Assembly (NCBI GenBank): GCA_015057275.1
Contig: SVEO01000002.1
Span: 103,784 to 167,783, forward strand
Length of the DNA stretch: 64,000 nt
Direction of reading: 5' to 3'
Origin: Lachnospiraceae bacterium
Lineage (GTDB): Bacteria; Bacillota; Clostridia; Lachnospirales; Lachnospiraceae
Under the pieces are notes generated by a model. It was not told where the DNA came from and ran no database searches. It saw only the letters and a list, made by a program, of their open reading frames with translations. Each line of letters starts with the position of its first letter. The stretch's first letter is position 1. Below are positions 35,241 to 43,548 of the stretch, one piece after another. The translations under genes and the position numbers were made by a program.

Positions 35241-35954
35241 TCAGTCCTTTCTATTCGCCTGATATCTTCTCAAAGCCTCCTGATACTTTTCAATTTCTAC
35301 ATCCAACTCTGCACAGCGTTTTATTACAACATCGCTCTGTTCTCTTGCCAATTCCGCACGAATCTGTGCAAGTTTCTCCACCTTATCCGAAAGATATTTC
35401 CCGACAATTTCCTCATTACTCTCAAGAAGTCGCTTTCCGAATATAAAATCAATCTCGTCTGCATAATCACAGACGCCCGGCTCAGCAATGATGATAGTAT
35501 AGTATTTCCCATCTTCCTTTATCATATGTTCTTCGAGGATTTGAAAATACTCTTTCGCCAATTTTTGGCGCACGAGAAAAATCTCCGATTGCGGCGATAG
35601 CACGAGACGTGAAAATGTCTCATGATGAATAACTGACCGGCCATCATCCAGAATCCGCGCCATCAGGCTGCCACCCATGCCGGCAATCAACACATGATCC
35701 ACCTCTCCCGGAAGCAATTTTTCCATGCCGTCAGACTGTCTTGTTTCGATGATTTGTTCTAATCTATAATTCTGAATATGCTCTTTTGCTTTGCTCAGCG
35801 GTCCCGGATTGATATCCATGGCAATTGCATGCTTAATTCTGCCGGCCTTCGCCAGATAAATCGGGACATACCCATGGTCCGTGCCGACATCTGCTAACAC
35901 CGCGCCTTTTTTTACAAATCCGGCCACCGTCTTTAATCGCTCTGAAATTTTCAC
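35241..35954 (-). CDS. trmK: tRNA (adenine(22)-N1)-methyltransferase
   Basis: TrmK methylates N1 of A22 in the D-loop of tRNAs (shown for Bacillus subtilis YqfN). The 237-residue product has the SAM-binding LADVGTDHGYVPIYLA (~19-34), then AMDINPGPLSKA and HVLIAGMGGSLMARIL (~86-101), followed by a C-terminal coiled coil. Translation starts at a GTG (35954) with AGGA 6 bases upstream, only 14 bases after the dnaG stop. In most relatives rpoD lies between dnaG and trmK; here it does not. Confidence 0.94.
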   Translation of the reverse strand: MKISERLKTVAGFVKKGAVLADVGTDHGYVPIYLAKAGRIKHAIAMDINPGPLSKAKEHIQNYRLEQIIETRQSDGMEKLLPGEVDHVLIAGMGGSLMARILDDGRSVIHHETFSRLVLSPQSEIFLVRQKLAKEYFQILEEHMIKEDGKYYTIIIAEPGVCDYADEIDFIFGKRLLESNEEIVGKYLSDKVEKLAQIRAELAREQSDVVIKRCAELDVEIEKYQEALRRYQANRKD

Positions 35955-35968
35955 GTTATTATCCTAAC

Positions 35969-37726
35969 CTATAATTGAATTTTAATCCGCTTTAAATCCA
36001 TCTGCTCTTTTAAAAGCTTCTGGAATTCTGTCGGGTCACTGACTGTTTTACTTCGCGCATCAAGGCTGTTCTTTTTCACACGGGTAACAATATCGTTCAA
36101 TGCCTTTTCCTTCTCTTTATCTGTCATATCTCCTTTTAACGTCGTATTAAAAAGTGCTGCTACTTCTTTATGTTCTTCTTCCAATTCAAACGTATTGATA
36201 ACCTTCGCCGGCACAAGCTGACCCTCCGCAAGTTGAGCGAACACCAATTCTGCGACCTGCTTATACAGCGGCGACAGGAAATCATCCTTTGTAATGTATT
36301 CGCTTACTTTTTTATAGATGTGCGGTTCGTCAATCAACCATGTCAGCAACAACTTCTGTGCCTGATTCACACCATTATCCTGCTGTTTTTTCTTTTCGGC
36401 AATTATCGGTTCTTTCTTCTTGACTTCCTGCTTGTTACTGAATAGAAGACGCTTTTGATTGACCTGACGCTTAATTCCTTCTAACGGAAGCATGTATTCG
36501 CGGCAAACCGCCTCAAGATAATTGTTGCGTTCCATATCATCTTCAAAATCACGCACTAATTTTTCGCTAACCGCATTGTAAAACGCCGTCTTGCTCTCCG
36601 GATCCTGTAAATTATACTCACGCTGTAAAATGCCAATTTCAAATAAAAAGCTATTTTTCGCCTTGCGAAGCCGTTCTTCAAATGCCTCTGCACCGAGCGT
36701 CTTAATAAATTCATCCGGATCCTTGTGCGGCGATAAATCAACAACCTTTGCCACCAGACCGGCTTCTTTTAAAATCGGAATCGCGCGCATAGCGGCCTTA
36801 ACACCTGCTGCATCACTGTCATAAATCAACAAAACTTCCTTTGTGTAACGCTTTAACAGAGACGCCTGACCTGATGTGAAAGACGTACCAAGCGATGCCA
36901 CAGCAGACGTGTAACCTGCCTGATGCATTGCAATTACATCCATATAACCTTCGCATAAAATCATATAGCCCGCGCGGGAAGTACGTGCCGCATGCAGCCC
37001 GTAAAGATTGCGACTCTTATCAAACACTTTTGTTTCCGGCGAGTTCAAATATTTCGGCATACCGTCGCCCATCACGCGGCCACCGAAGCCAATCACGCGG
37101 CTGTTCGCATCCATAATGGGGAACATTACCCGGTTCCAAAATTTATCGTGTACACCTTTTTCGTCGAATGTAAATAGTCCGCACTCCTTCAAAATCGCAT
37201 CGGAATATTTCTTTTTCAACTGATGGTAGAGCAAATTGCCGCCCTTACCGGCATAACCTAAGCCAAACTTATTGATTGTCTCATCGCTTAATTCACGTCC
37301 TACCAGATATCCTTTGGCAACGCGTCCTTTCTCGCCACGCAACTGGCGGCAGAAAAACACAGCCGCTTCTTTATTGATATTAAGTAACGTAGTACGTAGA
37401 TCGGATGCACGACGCTGTTCCTCGGTCTCTTCCACCTCCGGCAATGTAATACCGGCGCGCTCAGCCAGCATCTTTACCGCTTCCGTAAACGTATAATTCT
37501 CATATTTCATCACGAAAGAGAACACATTGCCCCCTTCACCGCAACCAAAGCAATAGTACATCTGCTTGTGCGGAGACACAGAAAAAGACGGAGATTTTTC
37601 GTTATGGAACGGACATAAGCCAAAATAGGAATTGCCCTTTCTCTGCAATTTTACGTAGCCCGAAATCACCTCTACAATATCGTTCCTTGTGCGGATTTCT
37701 TCAATCAAATCATCTGAATAACGCAT
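35969..37726 (-). CDS. dnaG: DNA primase
   Basis: DnaG makes RNA primers at the replication fork. In 585 residues: the CHC2 zinc finger (CPFHNEKSPSFSVSPHKQ ... CFGCGEGG, ~40-66), the catalytic core with GFGGRVMGDGMPKYLNSPET, the TOPRIM fold (~255-340, CEGYMDVIA and LIYDSDAAG), and a C-terminal helicase-interaction domain (~440-585). The second ATG (37726) is preferred because GGAGG sits 6 bases upstream; the first ATG abuts the SD. It follows dgt by 30 bases. Confidence 0.97.
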   Translation of the reverse strand: MRYSDDLIEEIRTRNDIVEVISGYVKLQRKGNSYFGLCPFHNEKSPSFSVSPHKQMYYCFGCGEGGNVFSFVMKYENYTFTEAVKMLAERAGITLPEVEETEEQRRASDLRTTLLNINKEAAVFFCRQLRGEKGRVAKGYLVGRELSDETINKFGLGYAGKGGNLLYHQLKKKYSDAILKECGLFTFDEKGVHDKFWNRVMFPIMDANSRVIGFGGRVMGDGMPKYLNSPETKVFDKSRNLYGLHAARTSRAGYMILCEGYMDVIAMHQAGYTSAVASLGTSFTSGQASLLKRYTKEVLLIYDSDAAGVKAAMRAIPILKEAGLVAKVVDLSPHKDPDEFIKTLGAEAFEERLRKAKNSFLFEIGILQREYNLQDPESKTAFYNAVSEKLVRDFEDDMERNNYLEAVCREYMLPLEGIKRQVNQKRLLFSNKQEVKKKEPIIAEKKKQQDNGVNQAQKLLLTWLIDEPHIYKKVSEYITKDDFLSPLYKQVAELVFAQLAEGQLVPAKVINTFELEEEHKEVAALFNTTLKGDMTDKEKEKALNDIVTRVKKNSLDARSKTVSDPTEFQKLLKEQMDLKRIKIQL

Positions 37727-37756
37727 TTTCATCCTCCATACTTTTCCGATACAGTT

Positions 37757-38761
37757 CTATTTCCAAAACATCGGCACAAATAATTCTTCGTAGCGGTTTA
37801 CCGCATAATGGTCGCTCATGCCCGAAATGTAGTCGCACACCACACGATTCGGGCTCTCACCCAATTCATTCATTAGATAACTGTACTCACTCGGCAATTC
37901 ATCCAAATGAGCCATATAGTACTCAAACAGCGAAATAACCAGTGCTTCCGCTTTACCCTCCTGCCCCTTTGCAACCGGGTTGCGGTACACACTTTCAAAC
38001 ATATACTCACGCAGTCCGTACATAGCTTTTTGAATCTCATCGGACATACATATCTTAGCCTTCCCGTCACTGTTTCGTACAATATCGTGAATCAGACAAT
38101 TCAGGCGCTGCTTTGAAGAGTGTCCTAAAATATCGCGCAGCTTGCGCGGAATGTCTTCTTCGTGAATAATGCCACCGCGAATCGCATCATCGATATCATG
38201 ATTGATATATGCGATTTTATCGGCATATCGTACCACATTTCCTTCGAGCGTAACCGGTTTGCAACTGGATCGGTGATTTTTTATACCGTCACGTACTTCT
38301 TTTGTCAGGTTCAGGCCTTTACCATCCTTTTCTAACACTTCTACTACACGCACACTTTGCAAATTATGATAAAATCCGCCGTCGCAAACCTTTGACAACG
38401 CACGCTCGCCGGCATGGCCAAACGGTGTGTGTCCCAGGTCATGCCCCAGTGCAATCGCCTCGGTCAAATCTTCATTTAACTGTAACGCTTTGGCAATCGT
38501 TCTTGCAATCTGCGACACCTCTAATGTATGGGTCAGTCGGGTACGGTAATGGTCGCCCTGCGGTGCTAAAAATACCTGTGTCTTCTGCTTCAGACGCCGG
38601 AAGGATTTACTGTGTAAAATTCGGTCGCGGTCGCGCTGATACACCGTGCGGATGTCGCAAGGTTCCTCGTAGCGGTCGCGTCCCAGCGATTCCCTGCTGT
38701 GCGCCGCATACGGACTCAAATTGACAATTTCTCTTTCTTCAATACTGTTTCGAATGCTCAA
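37757..38761 (-). CDS. dgt: dGTPase-like HD phosphohydrolase
   Basis: The 334-residue product hydrolyses deoxynucleoside triphosphates to nucleoside and tripolyphosphate (family activity). The HD signature is complete: RLTHTLEVSQIARTI (~70-84), then LGHDLGHTPFGHAGERAL (~98-115) and a distal ADKIAYINHDIDDA (~175-188). The start is set at a TTG (38761) that gives MSIRNSIEEREIVNLSPYA, the form usual in relatives, with GGGGTG 5 bases upstream; a GTG three codons earlier would sit on the SD itself. dgt-dnaG adjacency is typical for clostridia. Divergent from the GH43 pair. Confidence 0.93.
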   Translation of the reverse strand: MSIRNSIEEREIVNLSPYAAHSRESLGRDRYEEPCDIRTVYQRDRDRILHSKSFRRLKQKTQVFLAPQGDHYRTRLTHTLEVSQIARTIAKALQLNEDLTEAIALGHDLGHTPFGHAGERALSKVCDGGFYHNLQSVRVVEVLEKDGKGLNLTKEVRDGIKNHRSSCKPVTLEGNVVRYADKIAYINHDIDDAIRGGIIHEEDIPRKLRDILGHSSKQRLNCLIHDIVRNSDGKAKICMSDEIQKAMYGLREYMFESVYRNPVAKGQEGKAEALVISLFEYYMAHLDELPSEYSYLMNELGESPNRVVCDYISGMSDHYAVNRYEELFVPMFWK

Positions 38762-38790
38762 ACATTTCACCCCGCTTTTGCAAAAAACAA

Positions 38791-38819
38791 TTGACGTTAT
38801 ACTGTTACTTTTTTATAAT
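38791..38819 (+). promoter_or_regulatory. Sigma-A promoter for the GH43 pair
   Basis: TTGACG (38791-38796) and TATAAT (38814-38819) with a 17-base spacer, 55 bases before the first start codon. It is almost consensus; no catabolite-repression cre site is evident. Confidence 0.82.
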
Positions 38820-38873
38820 ATTGAATAACAAGTTACATTAACTTACTACTAATTTTACATGAGAGGTGCGCAA

Positions 38874-39695
38874 ATGTCTATCATTTTTCGCAAGTTCGGC
38901 GCAGGTAATTCCAATGCCAGCCTTGCTTATGTGGAAGAAACCGGTTTTTACTATCTGTTTGTGACGTATGGCATTCCCGGACTGGATGCTCACATTCGCG
39001 TTGGCAGAAGCAAATCCGCAAATGGACCTTTCTTGGATCCGTCAGGTGAGGATTTAGCTGTCGCTTCCGATGCAGGCAAAACACCGGGATTTTTATTCCT
39101 CGCTTCTTTTAAATATGATGATGAAACCGGTATCTTTGGTCCTGCAAACGGCTGTTTAGTCAAAACAGGTACTGGTTATATATTCACATTTAAACATGGT
39201 TTTGGTGATGCTTCCTTCCCTGTCATTTTCTCGCAGGATGGCTGGCCGCTCATTTGCCCGGGCGATGCTCCGGCTGGTGCTTCCGTTTACAAGAAAGACT
39301 ACGCACTTAACGATATTCAGGGGTATTATGAATGCATCATCCTTTCTCCCGCTCTTCCGCAGGGCCTAACGTCTGCCGTTTTTATTGCTTTTTTAACCGG
39401 CGAACAGCGTGGTATTATGAGCATGCAGAAAGGTGACGAGTGGGTTTTTCCGATTGCGGAGGATGACGACGGCCGCGTCGAATTGAGCGGCAGTATGCGC
39501 AGCAGCTATAAGCTTAGCGGCAATGAACTCGTTTTATCATTCGTTCATGATACAGTTGCACTTAATTTGTGCACGGCGATCGACAAAGTTACTGCTTCCG
39601 AGACTGTTTTCCTTACCGGAAAAGGCACATCGGGTATCGCTTATATGTTGAAAAAAATCGAACTTCCACAGCCAAATCATTATTTTAGACCATAA
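38874..39695 (+). CDS. Half-length GH43-like protein lacking catalytic residues
   Basis: A 273-residue protein that aligns with the C-terminal ~55% of the GH43 glycosidase encoded next. ETGFYYLFVTYG and IRVGRSKSANGPFLD match ATGYYYLFVSYG and IRVGRSKNVTGPYID of the neighbour, and DGWPLICPGD matches DGWPLLVPEV. The N-terminal blades with both catalytic aspartates are missing, and the position of the general-acid Glu208 of the neighbour holds Ser13. It cannot be a normal GH43 hydrolase. There is no signal peptide. The ATG at 38874 has GAGAGG upstream, and the frame is intact for 273 codons, so it looks maintained rather than decayed. A tandem-duplication product used for binding or subunit assembly is the likeliest reading. 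Confidence 0.8.
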   Translation: MSIIFRKFGAGNSNASLAYVEETGFYYLFVTYGIPGLDAHIRVGRSKSANGPFLDPSGEDLAVASDAGKTPGFLFLASFKYDDETGIFGPANGCLVKTGTGYIFTFKHGFGDASFPVIFSQDGWPLICPGDAPAGASVYKKDYALNDIQGYYECIILSPALPQGLTSAVFIAFLTGEQRGIMSMQKGDEWVFPIAEDDDGRVELSGSMRSSYKLSGNELVLSFVHDTVALNLCTAIDKVTASETVFLTGKGTSGIAYMLKKIELPQPNHYFRP

Positions 39696-39708
39696 AGGAG
39701 ATTTACCT

Positions 39709-41049
39709 ATGAAAGATACATTGATTTATCCATCAGAACCACCGATTCCGGTTCCTAAGCCGAAATTTCAAAAGGGCGTAAAACCGGCTCCACCGCCAAA
39801 GGAGAGTCTTTGGGGTGTCCATGATCCGGCAATTTACCGCGATCCGGAATCGCACATGTATTATATCTATTCCACCGGCGCAAACTGCCTACGTTCGGAA
39901 GATTTGATTCACTGGGAACGTCTCGGCCGCGTGGTCGAAGCTCCGCCACAGGAATCTTTAGACTGGGTTGGCGATCGTGGTATTTGGGCTCCGGACATCG
40001 TTAAAGTAGGTAAGGAATATCGTTTATATTGCTCGAATTCATCCTGGGGTGTCCGCCAATCGTGTATTTTCCTAGCTGTAGCCGACAATCCGGAAGGTCC
40101 TTTCATCCCGAGAGGCTGCGTTTTGAAAACCTCCGAACCGGATTCTCCGTGTAATGCAATTGACGCAAACATCATTGAAGATGAGGTGACCGGCAATCAG
40201 TATATGCTCTACGGCTCATTCTGGGGCGGTTGCCATATGATTCTCCTTGATAAAGAAACCGGCCTTGCCGCTGAGGAAGGTGTCGGCAAATGTGTTGCCC
40301 GCCGTCCACGTTGGGCTGATTGTGCCATCGAAGGTCCGTACATTCGCTACAATCCGGCCACCGGTTACTATTATCTTTTTGTTTCTTACGGTTCATTAAA
40401 AAGCGACTACAACATTCGCGTCGGTCGCAGCAAAAATGTGACTGGTCCGTATATCGATGTAAACGGCCGCGAGATGACCGATTTAGAGGATTACGACAAC
40501 TCACTCGGCTACATGATTGCATGCGGCTACAAATACGAAAACGGTGTCGGCTACATGGGGCCGGGCCACAACTCAGTATTACATGACGATGACGACCGCT
40601 GGTACGTAATCTGCCATATCCGCGAGCACAACTTTAAAGGTCCGGAAATCTCCACCATGCACTGCTACCAGATGCTTTGGTCAGATGACGGCTGGCCACT
40701 TCTCGTGCCGGAAGTTTACAGCGGTGAGAAAATGCAGTCGATTACTGCCGATGACTTAATCGGTGAGTACGAACGCATCAAATTGACCCCGACCGTTCCG
40801 CAAGGCATCACCCACTCCGTACCGCTTCGTCTGATGAAGAACGGACGTCTTGAACTTTGCTCTATCTTCGGTCGTTGGGAAATGATTGATGACACCACGA
40901 TTCAGTTAAAGTATGCAAATATTGTAGAGACATGCAAAATTATTCCGGTTTGGGATCATCAGCTTTGGAAACCGACCCTCGCATTTACCGGCAAAGATCA
41001 AAACGGCATCTGCGTTTGGGGCAAAAAGGTAACACACACATCTATGTAA
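39709..41049 (+). CDS. GH43 family glycoside hydrolase (arabinanase/xylosidase-like)
   Basis: The 446-residue five-bladed propeller enzyme should act on arabinan- or xylan-type oligosaccharides. All three catalytic residues are visible: Asp39 in GVHDPAIYRD (base), Asp152 in AIDANIIED (pKa modulator) and Glu208 in CAIEGPYIRY (acid). A C-terminal beta domain follows (~345-446). No signal peptide is present and a proline-rich segment (~10-32) precedes blade 1, so it is probably cytoplasmic and acts on imported oligosaccharides. AAAGGAG lies 9 bases before the ATG, and the gene follows its half-length paralogue by 13 bases. No sugar transporter is adjacent. Confidence 0.9.
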   Translation: MKDTLIYPSEPPIPVPKPKFQKGVKPAPPPKESLWGVHDPAIYRDPESHMYYIYSTGANCLRSEDLIHWERLGRVVEAPPQESLDWVGDRGIWAPDIVKVGKEYRLYCSNSSWGVRQSCIFLAVADNPEGPFIPRGCVLKTSEPDSPCNAIDANIIEDEVTGNQYMLYGSFWGGCHMILLDKETGLAAEEGVGKCVARRPRWADCAIEGPYIRYNPATGYYYLFVSYGSLKSDYNIRVGRSKNVTGPYIDVNGREMTDLEDYDNSLGYMIACGYKYENGVGYMGPGHNSVLHDDDDRWYVICHIREHNFKGPEISTMHCYQMLWSDDGWPLLVPEVYSGEKMQSITADDLIGEYERIKLTPTVPQGITHSVPLRLMKNGRLELCSIFGRWEMIDDTTIQLKYANIVETCKIIPVWDHQLWKPTLAFTGKDQNGICVWGKKVTHTSM

Positions 41050-41060
41050 TTTTTCAAATG

Positions 41061-41104
41061 AACTGTCCGCGAATGCGCATAAATGCGCATTTTCGGGCAG
41101 TTTT
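41061..41104 (+). terminator. Bidirectional terminator between GH43 and DUF5688 genes
   Basis: A long hairpin with AACTG(T/C)CCG and ATGCGCA/TGCGCAT arms around a TAAA loop, flanked by TTTTC on the plus side and AAAA-complement T residues on the minus side. It serves both convergent genes. Confidence 0.82.
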
Positions 41105-42075
41105 CAGAAGCTGATACAGCCATTCTTGCGACGATAGATATAAATATGATTTGTCAGCCGCTCCTCCTGCTCGACCGCTTCTTCGTTAATATTACGTACA
41201 AAATTAGAAAGTTCCTCAATCGAATATTCACCACGGTCCGGCATAATAATTACCTCATGAATGCTCGACGGTATAATCAACAAATCTTTTCCCAGACGCA
41301 TGGCAATCTTATGTAACAGCTTGCTGTATAACATTACCGCTGCACCACAAAATCTGCGTTCGTTCGTCAGCACAAACATATTCGTTTCGCTTTCCAGAGT
41401 CACACGCTGTACCACGTAATCGACCAATTGCTCAATTTTCTCATCATCCTCATCCAACGTTTCACGCAGATGTGTACTCTCACTAAGTCCGCTTTTAAAA
41501 TTCAGGTGTAAATAATCCCGCATCACTTTATCCATATGAAGTACGGCCGGTGGCATCAGCAGGGGTGTATTTCGCTTCGCATACGCCAAAAGTAATTCTG
41601 TTTCCACACCCCAGGACTGAATATGCTGATTGTGAATCAAAACGGTTCCGCACACATCCTCCGTCGGCTCAAACATGTAATAAAAGACAATTGCCATATC
41701 CAGAAATGGTATGTATGGTATCGTTTTTAGCAAATTCCGATTTGCCTCTAACCCAATCAATTTGTACACAACTCTAGCCCTCACTCGTTTGAAATCTCTA
41801 AAGAAATCCTCATCCACTAAGTGATCCACCGCATATTGCTTGTAAATTTGTAAAACTTCCTCAACAATCTCAGACAACTGTGTGCCGTCCATATATTTAT
41901 CATAATACTCATTTAAATAAATTGTCGGTGAAATCTGACTGTCTCGCTTACGAATAATCAATCCGTCACGAACCACATCATTGTTCTTGATTATTTTGTG
42001 GAGTTCGACCTTTTTATCCGGCATTCTCTGCACAATCATTCCCTTCACACATTTTAAAAATTCCTGATATTCCAT
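41104..42075 (-). CDS. DUF5688 family protein
   Basis: A 323-residue soluble protein of the DUF5688 type, found in many copies in Lachnospiraceae. Hallmarks are the N-terminal EYQEFLKCVKGMIVQRMPD segment, DGLIIRKRDSQISPTIYLNEYYDKY (~37-61), and the C-terminal SSIHEVIIMPDRGEYSIEEL (~270-289). There is no membrane segment or catalytic motif I recognise. Relatives occur beside diverse genes, and no function is established. It is monocistronic with a strong promoter. Confidence 0.82.
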   Translation of the reverse strand: MEYQEFLKCVKGMIVQRMPDKKVELHKIIKNNDVVRDGLIIRKRDSQISPTIYLNEYYDKYMDGTQLSEIVEEVLQIYKQYAVDHLVDEDFFRDFKRVRARVVYKLIGLEANRNLLKTIPYIPFLDMAIVFYYMFEPTEDVCGTVLIHNQHIQSWGVETELLLAYAKRNTPLLMPPAVLHMDKVMRDYLHLNFKSGLSESTHLRETLDEDDEKIEQLVDYVVQRVTLESETNMFVLTNERRFCGAAVMLYSKLLHKIAMRLGKDLLIIPSSIHEVIIMPDRGEYSIEELSNFVRNINEEAVEQEERLTNHIYIYRRKNGCISF

Positions 42076-42132
42076 GTTCCTTTTCTCCCTTTCTCTGAAG
42101 TGTTCTCATGCGGCCTGCATTTGTGTTTTCGG

Positions 42133-42161
42133 ATTTTATCAGTGTTCATTCTGTTTGTCAA
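42133..42161 (-). promoter_or_regulatory. Sigma-A promoter for the DUF5688 gene
   Basis: On the minus strand TTGACA (42161-42156) and TAAAAT (42138-42133) with a 17-base spacer, about 60 bases before the start codon. Confidence 0.8.
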
Positions 42162-42316
42162 GCGATTTTTATTGCTTATTTATTGCAACTTTTTATTTGT
42201 AATAATGTGTGGCATGCTATTTTTTACACAAAAAATGTCAATTTTCACATCACATATGCCGTTTTTTACATAATATGGATTTCACTGGATTTTAACGTCT
42301 CTGTTTGTTAATATGA

Positions 42317-42466
42317 GGTAAGATTATAAAGATTTTGGGGAGTTTGATTGGGGACGGGATGTATTTTTTGATTGCGGATGTTGTCGTTTGCCCGGAATAT
42401 CAAGGGTAGGGCATCGGCAGTCGCATTGTTGATTTGTTGCCTGCGTATGCGAAAAGTAATTCGTAA
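42317..42466 (+). pseudogene. Remnant of a GNAT acetyltransferase gene
   Basis: The plus frame from 42317 reads GKIIKILGSLIGDGMYFLIA then DVVVCPEYQG, an in-frame TAG (42407-42409), GIGSRIVDLLPAYAKSNS and a TAA at 42464-42466. DVVVxPEYQGxGIG is the acetyl-CoA-binding motif A of GNAT enzymes, in which the stop replaces the usual Lys/Arg/Gln. The N-terminal half and the C-terminal strand of a GNAT domain are absent, and no SD or start is present. This is a decayed gene fragment. It is the only gene trace in the stretch 42170-42540, whose remainder shows nothing else I can support. Confidence 0.8.
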
Positions 42467-42548
42467 ATAATTTACTCTTTGGTAATGTAGAAATTTGAAA
42501 CAGTTTTCATACTATACCACTTATTGAAGAATCTCTGCAAAAGAATGC

Positions 42549-42582
42549 ATAAAAGCCCGACATGATCGTCGAGCTTTTTTTA
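42549..42582 (-). terminator. Terminator after the small membrane protein gene
   Basis: On the minus strand AGCTCGAC and GTCGGGCT pair around a GATCAT loop with one mismatch, followed by TTTTATGC; A/T-rich arms extend the stem. It lies just past the 37-residue gene. Confidence 0.7.
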
Positions 42583-42588
42583 CGTTTA

Positions 42589-42702
42589 TTATCGTGGTTT
42601 CATGTTCATATACCTTCGACACAGCGATTTCACAAATACACAAAATGCGAAAAGTCCCGTCGAAGCGCCAATGATAATGAATAAATCAAGTACATATTGC
42701 AT
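42589..42702 (-). CDS. 37-residue single-pass membrane protein
   Basis: A short gene with full expression signals. It encodes MQYVLDLFIIIGASTGLFAF, then CVFVKSLCRRYMNMKPR: one membrane helix (~4-24) and a basic, presumably cytoplasmic tail with two cysteines in all. GAGGG lies 7 bases before the ATG. A near-perfect promoter with an 18-base dyad at the start site precedes it and a terminator follows, so it is a dedicated transcription unit. Similar mini-proteins occur beside feoB or other metal transporters in Firmicutes, but none is here. Function unknown; metal-controlled membrane regulation is a hypothesis drawn from the operator. It partly overlaps another short frame starting at an upstream ATG that lacks its own SD. 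Confidence 0.68.
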   Translation of the reverse strand: MQYVLDLFIIIGASTGLFAFCVFVKSLCRRYMNMKPR

Positions 42703-42724
42703 ATAGTTTCCCTCGCTTTCATTT

Positions 42725-42780
42725 TTAGTTAGCTTTAACTAACTTATCTTTATTATACTCTATTTCACATGCTTCGTCAA
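42725..42780 (-). promoter_or_regulatory. Promoter and DtxR-like dyad operator of the small membrane protein gene
   Basis: On the minus strand TTGACG (42780-42775) and TATAAT (42757-42752) have a 17-base spacer. Immediately downstream, covering the predicted start, is the perfect dyad TTAGTTA-4-TAACTAA (42725-42742). The half-site resembles the TTAGGTTA/TAACCTAA iron box bound by DtxR/IdeR-type and MntR-like repressors. Placement at +3 to +20 is classic for a repressor. Regulator identity is inferred from the dyad only. Confidence 0.7.
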
Positions 42781-42792
42781 GATTTTTTACGC

Positions 42793-42822
42793 AAAAAAAC
42801 GACTCCCGCACGGAAGTCGTTT
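42793..42822 (-). terminator. Terminator after efp
   Basis: AAACGACT/AGTCGTTT stem (42797-42804, 42815-42822) with a 10-base loop; the minus strand continues into TTTTTTTGCG. It sits 18 bases past the efp stop. Confidence 0.88.
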
Positions 42823-42839
42823 CTTTTTGCAAAATTTCA

Positions 42840-43397
42840 TTATGCTCTAGACAAATATTCACCTGTTCTTGTATCAATCTTGATCTTATCGCCGATTTCT
42901 ACAAACAATGGAACGTAAACAGTTGCTCCTGTCTCCACAGTAGCCGGCTTTGTAGCACCTGTTGCTGTGTTGCCTTTGAAGCCCGGCTCGGTTTCGATGA
43001 TATCTAATTCAACGAACAACGGTGGCTCAATTGCGAATACAGAACCATTGTGTGAGCACATCTTAACCATTTCATTTTCCTTAACGAACTTTAATGCGTC
43101 GCCGATTGCGTCCTCGTTTAACGCGATCTGGTCGAATGTCTCAACGTCCATAAAGTGGAACATTTCGCCATCGCTGTACAAATACTGCATATCCTTACGG
43201 TCGATTCTTCCCTGTGGGAACTTTTCTGTCGGTCTGAAAGTCTTTTCTACGACACCGCCGTCCTTAACATTCTTTAACTTTGTTCTTACGAAAGCAGCAC
43301 CTTTACCCGGCTTAACGTGCTGGAATTCAACAATCTGGTATACACCGTTATCCATCTCAATTGTTAAACCGTTTCTGAAATCACCTGCTGAAATCAT
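42840..43397 (-). CDS. efp: Elongation factor P
   Basis: EF-P relieves ribosome stalling at polyproline. The 185-residue three-domain protein is of standard length. The tip loop is [14 protein letters not shown] with Lys32, the residue modified in other bacteria, and the C-terminal S1-like domain ends in [22 protein letters not shown] lies 7 bases before the ATG. It is monocistronic with its own terminator. Neighbouring aroK/aroD are on the same strand, separated by 150 bases with no obvious gene. Confidence 0.98.
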   Translation of the reverse strand: MISAGDFRNGLTIEMDNGVYQIVEFQHVKPGKGAAFVRTKLKNVKDGGVVEKTFRPTEKFPQGRIDRKDMQYLYSDGEMFHFMDVETFDQIALNEDAIGDALKFVKENEMVKMCSHNGSVFAIEPPLFVELDIIETEPGFKGNTATGATKPATVETGATVYVPLFVEIGDKIKIDTRTGEYLSRA

Positions 43398-43548
43398 TGT
43401 GAATCCTCCTTTTATTTTTGAGCATCCGTAGAAGCAAGCTTCCTGCGCCGCCCAATAGCTCTCTCTAGTTTATAATATATAGTCGATATTTTCAACTATT
43501 TTTTTCGCAAAAGCTACTTTTTTCGGAAAAACTGTATAATTCTTTTGC

